Under the pieces are notes generated by a model, which saw nothing but the letters and a program-made list of their open reading frames with translations, did not search any database and was not told the DNA's origin. A stretch of 64,000 nucleotides of DNA from Pleurotus ostreatus/Saccharomyces cerevisiae fusant (Eukaryota > Opisthokonta), in contig JAMQCK010000020.1 in assembly GCA_024196135.1 (NCBI GenBank), positions 1-64,000 on the forward strand. The letters run 5' to 3'. The position numbers and the translations under genes are program-made. Of the stretch, positions 55,467 through 64,000 are shown one piece after another (within the stretch, counting starts at the first letter, position 1; each line of letters begins with the position of its first letter).

Positions 55467-56188
55467 GGAACCCGATGTATCTATCTAGCCCTCCTATGAA
55501 GGAACGACGTACACGACACAGGACGGCGTAACTGTCACGGTTGAACTTCTGATCACGAGAGCCGTGTGATCGTGTTACATAAACGATGCCGTTTGATTTT
55601 GCGCTGTCCAATTCCTTTTCCTCCTACGTTCACCGTCGGAATAGCTTTGTTGCCTGAATCGCGCACGATGAGAGAGAATTCTACGCGATACGGTACCTTT
55701 GCATGCGATGACAAGTGGTGGACTAGCGCACAGCGCGCGACACATTTCATCCTTCAAAAGCTACGCACGACGGACAATACAGCGCGCTCGTAGGGTGGCG
55801 AGCGTTGCTATGCTACATGGAGAACATGGCACCTCTACCCGCGACTTCTGCGCTTGGCGATGCGGGACGTCGGCGATAATACGCTCAGGCTCGGTCGACC
55901 GACAACACACCTCGAGCTATTCGTCTCTATCACTGGTCTACTGGCAACAAAGCCTCGAATTGGGATGAGGGTAGCTACACATATGTACATAACCTCGTTT
56001 TGACTTCATCGCCCATGCCCCCTCTCCTCTCTCGAATAATTCGTCCTCAGATTATGCCACCCTGCTTTGGGGAACCGAAGTAAAATTTGCGCTTTCATCC
56101 GCCCCTTCTTTTCCCTAGTATCGTCCCAACCTGTATATCAAGTGTAAGTGACTCTACTCGTTGCTCTCGTGCTTTCTCTCAGACCATC
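55467..56188. other. Intergenic region
   Basis: Between Hsp70-like copies 2 and 3, both on the plus strand. No supported gene; probably the 3' UTR and the promoter of copy 3. Confidence 0.45.
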
Positions 56189-58658
56189 ATGAACGTTCGG
56201 AGGCCATACGCAGGCAGAACGCGCAAGCTCCTCATCGCCATCGATGTCGGCACCACATACAGCGGTGTCTCCTATAGGTACGTCTCATCCTCGATATGCG
56301 CTTTAGACGCTCATGGCTCTCCAGCATCTTGGATCCCGGGCTTGTCCCGCAGGTCTACGGGGTGAACAGGTTAGCTTAGGAACCTATATCCTCGCGCTCC
56401 CTTGCTGAGACCGCCCAGATTCCCCGCACAAGAGCACGCGGGAGGGGACTCCAAGATCCCCTCCGTGCTCTTCTACGACCGGTATGGCCAAGTGCGTGCC
56501 GTGGGTGCGGAGACCCTACAGGAGGACGTGATCCTGAGAGCTAGCGACGAGGGTTGGGTGCGCTCCGAGTGGTGAGCTCAGCTATAGCCCTATCCATGCA
56601 CTCACATCCCGACTTTACGCTAGGTTCAAGCTTCACCTACGCCCCCGGGCGTCCGACCCCAGTCAGGAGTTGTCGACGCTCCCTCCCCTTCCGCCGAACA
56701 AAACCGTCGTCGACGTCTTCGCCGACATGCTGGCGTATTTGATCGACTGCGCCAAGGTCTACATCGGCGAGACGCACCCCGGAGGCGCGAACCTCTGGTC
56801 GTCCGTCGGCCAGAACATCGACTTCGTCCTCACGCACCCCAACGGATGGGAGGGTCGTCAGCAGGCGCTCATGCGGTTGGCCGCTGTCCAGGCGAAGCTC
56901 ATCCCGGACACGGACGCGGGGAAGGCGCGGGTTACCTTCGTATCCGAGGGCGAGGCCAGTCTGCACTTTTGCCTCAACAAGGGTCTCATAGCCGAGGGCG
57001 CGATGGTAAGACGGTCTTCCTCCACTGCGACTTCGGACGCGACTGACGCGTCGCGGCAGTCAAACAAAGGGATCATCATCGTCGACGCGGGAGGCGGGAC
57101 GATCGACCTGAGCGCATACAAGCAGACGAAGACCGGCGACAAGACATCGTACGCCGAGTGCGCCGCTGCGCAATGTAAGCTTTCCACCTTCTTCGTCGTG
57201 GATTATTGCTCACCCGACGCGCAGGCCTCTTCAAAGGCTCCATCATGGTCAAGCGCAGCGCGCAAACCTACGTGAAGGGTAAGCCTCTTCCAAGATACTC
57301 GCGCCGTACGACGCAGCCTGATTACATCTCCAGACCGCCTCAGAGGATCCCGCTACCACGAGCGCGCCACTGACATCGTCGACACCTTCGACCGAACGAC
57401 GAAGCTGACCTTCAAGAACGCCAAGACCCCGTCCTACGTCAAGTTCGGCGGCATGAACGACAACGACCTCGCGTACAACATTCGTGGCGGACGTCTTGTT
57501 ATACCCGGGTATGTAGCACCCTTCTTTACCGGTGGCTAGGCTGACCCATGTACGACAGCACGGACATGGCCAAGTTCTTCCAGCCGTCCGTGACCTCAAT
57601 CACGCAGGCCGTTCATCGCCAACGTGGAGAGGCGTCGCTGTCCGGTCCGGTAAGCTATGTCGCCTCGACTTCAGCTGCGCGTCTGCATCTCACTGACCGC
57701 CTAGCTGGTTTTCCTCGTCGGCGGCTTCGCTGCGTCTGGCTACTTGTACACTGAGCTACAGGCGAATCTTGCACCTCTCGGGATGGATGTCTTTCGTCCT
57801 GATAACCATACGTAAGCGCTTTTTTCCTTCGCACAAACCGCAACTTACCTAGATATCACAGAAACAAGGCCGTTGCCGAAGGCGGTGTCCTCTACGTGCT
57901 TGATCACCGAGTTTCTGCTCGCGTCGCGAGGTTCACCTATGGCATTTGCGGACACGAGCGATACGCGCAAGCCAACCCCGAGCACGCTCGGCGCTACCAC
58001 AAGTCTTACGTTGGCGCCGACGGCGATCGCTTTGTGAAAGACCACTTCTTCTCCATCCTCGAGGCCGTGAGTGCCGTCACTCACCAGCGTTTTCTCCATT
58101 CGATAACATCCTTTTCTCGATCCCCTTAGGGTACCCTCGTCACCGAAACGCAAGAATTCAAGAGTGGCTTCGTACGCAATTACTTCAGTCCAGTCGAAGT
58201 CTCCTCTTCGCAGGACACCGATATCTGGGTATATCGCGGGGATTCGAAGAATCCCCAATGGACGGATGTTGACGCAGGTATGCCATGTATCTTCCAAAAA
58301 GCGAGGAGGTCTCCTCATGTCAATCCCATCCCAGACAACTACACCAAGATTTGCACCGTACCCGCCGACGCAAGCAACGCAGCCCGCAACCTGTCTCCAT
58401 TATACAACAGGCACGGCAGCGTATACTATAAGTTTAGTTTTGACGTCATCCTGCTCTTCGGCCTGACGGAGCTGAAGGCGCAGATTAGCTGGCTCGAGCA
58501 TGTGCGTTGCTTCACCCCTCCCTCTTCTACCATTGCTGATTACTTGACATTCCGATATAGGGCGTCGAACAACGGTGAGTCTTACCCGCCTGCATCCTGC
58601 GTGGCTTGACCAAGTACCATTCAGGTCGCCCGCGACGATCGTCTACGTGGATGAGTGA
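56189..58658 (+). CDS. Hsp70-like ATPase, HSPA12 type (copy 3)
   Basis: A 14-exon model with the same splice positions as copy 2. Starts MNVRRPYAGRTRKLLIAID, with IDVGTTYSGVSY, then FPAQEHAGGDSKIPSVL, NIDFVLTHPNGWEGRQQ and the phosphate-2 motif IVDAGGGTIDLSAY. FLVGGFAASGYLYTEL and VLDHRVSARVARFTYG follow, and it ends GVEQRSPATIVYVDE. It differs from copies 1 and 2 in the late region: an extra stretch before the last domain (DNYTKICTVPADASNAARNLSP) and GICGHERYAQANPEHARR. No frame break was found. Unlike the other two it is not paired with a coiled-coil gene; it follows copy 2 in tandem. Confidence 0.88.
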
Positions 58659-59067
58659 TGCCGTAGTGAGCATGTATCTGCTGCAATGCGTATAACCAGT
58701 TTGACGGCTTCGCTGGCATTTTGTGACGGCGTGATCTTGATGATTACGGCGACGTGGCCATTCCGGTGTGCTCTCCTTGTACTGCCAAATATGCCTTCGA
58801 CGACTAGCGTTGTTTCATTGTTGCTAGGGTGAACGGCAGCGCGAGTGACGAACCAGCCGTACAACTTAGGGTTCTCAGAATCCCTGATGAGTCGACACAA
58901 TCTTATGATCACCTATTCAACAGCGCCTCTGGATCTTCTTACGCTCCGCTATCATTCGACTACCGCGACCTACCTCTCATTGAAGGCGAGCTGCTATGTG
59001 GCAACTCGGCGCGCTATTTAGATGGGATCCCTACTGATAGCTCAGCTCTGCTTCCGCGTCCATACCC
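58659..59067. other. Intergenic region
   Basis: Between Hsp70-like copy 3 and the GH16 gene. An 84-codon ORF without an ATG start (58829-59083) was not accepted, although it could be 5' leader of the GH16 transcript. Confidence 0.45.
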
Positions 59068-62000
59068 ATGTCTATACCCTTGATATTTGGTCCAGGCGCG
59101 CAAAGGCGCAGAGACTACACCACTGTCCCTACCAGACTTAGTGACCCTCCGAATCCTTTTCAATCCTCATACTACCCACAGTCGAAAGCAATCACGGTAC
59201 GTCAGCTTCCAAGCTTGCGCGCAATGTGCTCTCTGACGTGCTGTCCCAGCCATCATCCTCGAAGACCACCGTCTCTACCACGCGAAGAACAGTGACGAGC
59301 ACCATTGCGAGGAAAGTACGTCGTGTTGCTCCTACACTCTGGTCAGCCCTTCTGACTACCCTCCTCCTAGTATTCTCTCTCCGCTGACCCGTCGGCATGG
59401 GGCGTCGCCAATCTCACGCCGGACTATCGCGAGCCCGACGATCGCCTCCACTATCCTGACTGGCGCAGAGATCGAGGAAAGGATATGGGCGGGTCGATCG
59501 CGACGTGCCGCGGCTTGACGAATCTGGGATGCGTAGTCCTGCTCTCGGTCCTGATCGTCGCTCTATTGTGCGTCCACTCGCTCCGCCTACGGTCCATCGA
59601 CTGACTGCGTATCCTTCAGCGCCGGCTACCCTATCGCGACGGCGTTGACCAAGACAGCGCAGTCGCGAAATGGCGGTGAGCACCGCATCTATCTACCGTC
59701 CTTCTCCCGCTCACACCTTCTCAGGCTTCAATCTCGGAGGCATCAACGGGACGGGCCAGGTGAGCATCGCAACAGCTTCTCCCGAGACCCCTCGTTAATG
59801 AACGGACCAGGTCCCCATGATGGTGGGAAACTGGGGTCCCATCGATCCAGACACGCCCGAAGATGTCAGGATCAAAACCGGCTGGACGAGCGAGGGAGAG
59901 TTCACCCTCGTCTTCTCCGACGAGTTCAATACAGAATACCGCACCTTTTACCCTGGCGACGATCCCTTCTGGGAAGCCGTCGACTTGCATTACTGGGGTG
60001 TGAGTGCGCTTTCTCGAGCCCACGAGAGCGTTGCTGATCTCCCTTCCAGACGAACAACCTCGAATGGTACGATCCCGAGGCGGTAGGTCGACCTCGGATT
60101 GGATTCGATGGGCATCGGCGTAGCTGAACCGCCGCCAGATCACCACGAAGGATGGCGCGCTACGTGTCACGCTATCTCAGAAGCCGGACCACGGCTTGGA
60201 TTACATGGGTACGAGAAGCTGCTCGATGATGACTGCCGGCGCTTCTGACACTCCGTAGGCGGGATGCTGACGACGTGGAACAAGTTCTGCTTCACCGGAG
60301 GGTCAGTCTGGGTCTGATAGTGCCAGACTAGCTCGTGATGCTGAGGCAGCTCCATTAGCATTGTCGAAGTCGCCGTGCAACTCCCGGGCGCCAGCGACAT
60401 CAGTGGTCTCTGGCCGGCCATATGGTCAATGGGTAACCTAGGAAGAGCTGGCTATGGCGCGACGCTTGATGGACTGGTGCGTCCTACGTGTCGAAGGGAC
60501 TAGCGGAGGACTAACCTTGTGTCAGTGGCCCTACAGCTATGGTGAGTGACTTGTCGCCGAACTGCCCAGCTCGTACTCATGCAAGTATCATAGACTCCTG
60601 CGACGTCGGCACCATGCCCAACCAGACGAGGAACGGTCTCCCTCTCGCTGCTACCCAGGACGGCGACACGGGCTACGGCGGCGCTCTCTGTGCGTTTACC
60701 TACATGATATACTCAACGCACTAAGAACTCACCAGCCTTCCAGCGTACCAGTCGGGTCAACGCCTCTCCCGATGCACTTGCCCCGGATCGGTGCATCCGG
60801 GACCCATGCACGCCGACGGGACGTACGTCGGACGCGCCGCGCCGGAGATAGACTTGTTTGAAGGCAGGTTTTCTCAATGAATAGGCGATCGTCGACCTCA
60901 TCCACTACAGGTCAGATCGACGCCACCCTCGGAGGCCAGGTCTCGCAGTCGTGTCAATGGGCGCCCTTCAATCATGGTGAGCGTCCTGCATATATTCATG
61001 CGCCCCAAAGGCTGACGCTGCGCAGCCTACGAGTGGTTCAACGCCACTGGGAACAACATGCAGGTCTACGACCCCGAGATCAGCGCGATGAACGGGTACA
61101 AGGGCGGTGTATACCAGCAGGCGACGTCCATTGTTACGCAGACGAGTGCGTGCAGGCCCTCTGACTTGCAACGTGAGTTTACTGAAGCGCGGGCAGACCA
61201 CGCCTGCTACGAGCTCGAGGCCGGCTGCTACGCCATATACGGCTTCGAGTATGTCCCAGGATTTGATGACGCGGTGCGTCCTCATTCTTCGCCGCCGCTT
61301 TGTGTGTAAAATTAACCCTCTGTAGTACATCACCTGGATCAACGAGTGAGGCGGTCGAATAGCGACTTATCATGGACGGGGAGGACTTACATTTTGCTCC
61401 AGCAACAAGAAAGCATGGACCCTTCGACAAGGCGGGCTCGCCGAAGACCCGCTCGTGGAGATCGGACCTCGTCCTATCCCGCAAGAGCCTATGTATCGTG
61501 CGTATGACCGACCTCCGTATGTCCAACAACGCGCTGACCTGGAAATCAGTCATCATGAATCTAGGAATGAGTGCGTATCACAATTTCGATGTGTTACCTC
61601 CATTGACCGCGTGCCATTCCAGGCAAGAACTTCGGCGAGGTCGACTTGGACCACCTTACATTTCCAGTGCGTTAAACTCGTGCCCTTTTTTCTGCTGCTC
61701 AATATTGATCACCGATGACAAGACCACCATGTCGATCGACTACATACGCGTATACCAGCCGTCGGACAGGATCAAGTAAGTTGTAAGCCATTGAGGCTCG
61801 TCCCTCTACTGATATCGTATGATAACATTGGATGCGACCCTCCCGGGTTCCCTACGTCGGCGTACATCGAGCAGGTATGACGGTGCTTCACTTACAGATA
61901 TCTACGATCATCGACTCATCATCGTCATAGTTCTACGAAGCATACACGGTACGCAGGATCTTATATGAACCACTCAAAGGCTGACGACGAATCACGCGCA

Positions 62001-62175
62001 GAATCCCAACTTGACGACATGGGTGAGCCTAATACTCTCCAGTCTTCGCGACTGTCCGTCTAACATCCTCAGGTCGACGACTACAAGCAAGTCATCCCCG
62101 GGAACAGGCACGTCTTTTGCTCAAGCATGCGTGCTGTGGACTGACCGAACCCGCAGCTTCGCTGGCGATTGTTGA
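59068..62175 (+). CDS. SKN1/KRE6-like GH16 beta-glucan synthesis protein, damaged 3' splice site
   Basis: A type II membrane protein with about 26 exons totalling 605 codons if all joins work. The cytoplasmic N-terminus holds YSLSADPSAWG and LTPDYREPDDRLHYPD; a signal anchor follows (LGCVVLLSVLIVALL). Then FSDEFNTEYRTFYPGDDPFWEA, SGLWPAIWSMGNLGRAGYG and the GH16 catalytic signature EIDLFE (60845-60862). Late regions are IDYIRVYQPSDR and FYEAYTNPNLTTW. The family acts in cell-wall beta-1,6-glucan synthesis in the secretory pathway. Two introns are GC-AG (60864-60910 and 62108-62156). The intron starting at 61776 should end at 61825 to join RIN-IGCDPPGF in frame, but the sequence there is AA, not AG. 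Without that splice the protein ends at TAA after RIK, 558 residues, lacking the conserved last 47 or so. Confidence 0.87.
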
Positions 62176-62868
62176 ACCTCTGCTCAGAGCGCCGCGTCCC
62201 CTACCTTCACGTAGTGCTAAGTTCACTACATTTGGACCATAACCGGGGCGCGATCATGAGGTCCCATATACCCCTTCCTTTACACTGTTGTCTGTAGAAT
62301 ACATACAAGGAGTTGTACAACACCGATAATCGCGCGTCGAGAGGGGGCGAGCCAGCGACATGACATACAACAGTGCCGAACCGCGCACAACAAGCTGCTC
62401 AAGAACGCGCGCAACAAAATCTCCAAAAATGCCTCCAAAACAAGAGACACTCGCCGTCGCGCCCACTGCATCCCAAGGAACTATCCCCTTTCGGACGACA
62501 GTGCAAGTCAAGTTCTGCCTCCGTCCAGTTCGCTTTGCTCCCGATCACAGTTGCTTTGGTCCCGTCACAGTTGCTTTGGTCCCGGACATCTGCGAAGTTC
62601 TGGGACACAGGCTGCTTTGCTCCCGGTCACATTCTCGCTTTGGCCCCGCGAGGGTTCTCTGCCTCCGTGTGACGATCGCCAGATCGGTAGATTGACAGAT
62701 CTGGAGATGGTAGCCGCCGCAGGTGCCAGGACGTGCGTAAGAGTTGAGAGCGAGCGTGCGGGCATGGTCCTCGACACCGCTGCGACTGTAGTCGGCGGCA
62801 TCGACAGATTGCAAGGACGCCTGCAGATACGCGCGAACGCCGACAGACACGCATAGACGCAGGCGCTA
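62176..62868. other. Intergenic, convergent 3' flanks with repeats
   Basis: Between the GH16 gene (plus) and the tetraspanin gene (minus). It contains a cluster of GCTTTGGTCCCG-type repeats (about 62530-62650). No gene supported. Confidence 0.5.
62545..62584. repeat. Perfect 20-bp tandem duplication within a degenerate array
   Basis: TCACAGTTGCTTTGGTCCCG occurs twice back to back. Degenerate copies (GCTTTGCTCCCGRTCAC) flank it near 62532 and 62613, with a partial copy near 62638. Confidence 0.85.
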
Positions 62869-64000
62869 TCACATCGCAGTGCCAACGCCCGACGGTGTCC
62901 ATGCAGGACCGTCTGCGTCCTCTCGTCGACCATGCCCATGCTCCTCCCGCGGCGAATCTGCATAGCCTGTCCATTGCGACTCCGGGCCCTCGTCCCGCGG
63001 CGAGTCCACGTAGCCCTCTCGGTGGTCCACGTAGTCGTCCCTCGGAGAGTACGCATACGCCTCGTCGTATGCGAAGCTATCCGCCGAGTACACCGAGCGC
63101 GTCATGTGGGAGGCGCGATAGAGGTCGGCGGTGGGAGGGTACTGTGCGTGGTGCGCGTTGGAGGTCGGTGGGTATGAGGGATCGGAAGAGGGAGAGTATT
63201 GGAGGTCGGAGCCGGAGAGGTCGCGGCGAAGATTGGGCCTGGATGGGCGATGGTCGGAGCGGGGAGTCTTGTAGCTGAGATCCGGTACGGTGTCCAGCAT
63301 GTATGCCTCGCTTGATGCGGGACTTGGCTTGTCGCCTCGTGGTCTAGTGTCCTGAGAGCCGTGGATCGAGCTTCTGCAAAACATCTTCAGCAACAGGGCA
63401 GCCAAAAGTGACGCATACACGCACCCCTCCTGCACGATCACCGCCAGCTTCCTCTCGTCCAACCTATACCGCTCCGGCATCAGCCCCTTCCCAAACCGAT
63501 ACGTGACGTGATTCGCGCTCAGCACCGCCGTCGCCAGCACCAGCACCTGCGCCCCACACACCGCAAACGCCGCCGCACACCACGCCCCCAATATCCTCCT
63601 CTGCGCCTGCAAGAACGGCGCCTTGCACCCCGGCAGCACACTCCTCGCATAGCACGCCCCGCCCGCCGTCGCCTCCACAAACGGCGAGAAGTACCCGCAG
63701 CACTTCATCGCGTCCTGCAGCGCCAGCCGCCCCCTTGCGCCCAGCCCCGCGCTCCACTGCGCGTCGAGCTTCGCGGGGAGGTTGAAGTTCGCGCGCTTGT
63801 ACGTGAGGTAGCCCGGCGCGGCGGCGAGCGCGAGGCCGGGGAGGAGGAGCGCAGTGTATATGGCGAGGAACGGCCGGTGGTTGGTGAGGATGCCGGGCCA
63901 GCCGACGAGGGCGGTGAGGAGGAGGAAGCCGGCGGCGGCGGTGGAGAGGTGCAGCGGGCTCGGGTTCGCGGCGAGGATGATCGGGGAGTCGGGGAGCACG
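62869..64000 (-). CDS. Tetraspanin (Tsp2-like), 5' end beyond window
   Basis: An open frame from the window edge to TGA at 62869, about 376 residues visible. Two or three hydrophobic helices (LSTAAAGFLLLTALVGW; PFLAIYTALLLPGLALAAAP), then the large extracellular loop with the hallmark KCCGYFSPF and further cysteines in GGACYARSVLPGC. Another helix follows (CAAAFAVCGAQVLVLATAVL). The last 170 residues are a cytoplasmic tail rich in Ser/Pro/Asp/Tyr with repeated YxDSPRDE units (YVDSPRDEG, YADSPREEH). Tetraspanins organise membrane microdomains; fungal ones act in appressoria and hyphal growth. The N-terminus, and probably one helix, lies past 64000. No introns were needed in the visible part. 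Confidence 0.82.
   Translation of the reverse strand, partial: VLPDSPIILAANPSPLHLSTAAAGFLLLTALVGWPGILTNHRPFLAIYTALLLPGLALAAAPGYLTYKRANFNLPAKLDAQWSAGLGARGRLALQDAMKCCGYFSPFVEATAGGACYARSVLPGCKAPFLQAQRRILGAWCAAAFAVCGAQVLVLATAVLSANHVTYRFGKGLMPERYRLDERKLAVIVQEGCVYASLLAALLLKMFCRSSIHGSQDTRPRGDKPSPASSEAYMLDTVPDLSYKTPRSDHRPSRPNLRRDLSGSDLQYSPSSDPSYPPTSNAHHAQYPPTADLYRASHMTRSVYSADSFAYDEAYAYSPRDDYVDHREGYVDSPRDEGPESQWTGYADSPREEHGHGRREDADGPAWTPSGVGTAM

Overview
The window is nuclear DNA from a filamentous basidiomycete, most likely an Agaricomycete. The signs are compact multi-exon genes with 45-60 nt introns (GTRNGT donors, CTNAY-like branch sites, YAG acceptors), about 55% GC or more, and families typical of mushroom-forming fungi: many F-box/leucine-rich proteins, HSPA12-like Hsp70 ATPases, a coiled-coil family with an EEIFQLS motif, a microsomal P450, a class A flavin monooxygenase and a SKN1/KRE6-type GH16 enzyme. 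No rRNA, tRNA, CRISPR or prokaryotic feature was seen. Gene models were built by hand from exon homology and splice signals, and summed exon lengths were checked for divisibility by three where stated.

Layout. 0-11 kb: a GC-rich repeat cluster, an F-box gene whose 3' end runs into a repeat copy, a P450 that is complete except for one in-frame TAG, a second F-box gene, a 10-exon FAD monooxygenase, a 5-exon glutaredoxin and a possible small gene. 12-21 kb: an inverted duplication. The arms are about 12.2-14.1 and 18.9-20.8 kb. Each arm carries two divergent genes of an unrecognised acidic/low-complexity family, and the arms flank a Cdc20-like WD40 gene and a third family copy broken into two opposite-facing halves. 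21-29 kb: an F-box gene and two adjacent low-complexity proteins. 30-39 kb: a long coiled-coil gene, a 43-residue predicted secreted peptide, and a head-to-head Hsp70-like/coiled-coil pair. 39-51 kb: four F-box paralogues around a membrane-anchored aspartic protease. 51-59 kb: a second head-to-head coiled-coil/Hsp70-like pair and a third Hsp70-like gene. 59-64 kb: a SKN1/KRE6-like gene and the 3' part of a tetraspanin gene cut by the window end.

Two patterns stand out. First, gene order from about 34.8 to 55.5 kb is mirror-symmetric about the protease: Hsp70<, coiled-coil>, F-box<, F-box<, protease>, F-box>, F-box>, coiled-coil<, Hsp70>. The two Hsp70/coiled-coil pairs are divergent and separated by 230 and 231 bp, which suggests a co-regulated two-gene unit. 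Second, five otherwise full-length genes carry one lesion each: TAG in the P450, a frameshift in one F-box gene, TGA in two others, and an AA where the acceptor AG should be in the GH16 gene. These could be recent pseudogenisation, haplotype or sequencing errors, or sites rescued in RNA; transcript reads would decide.
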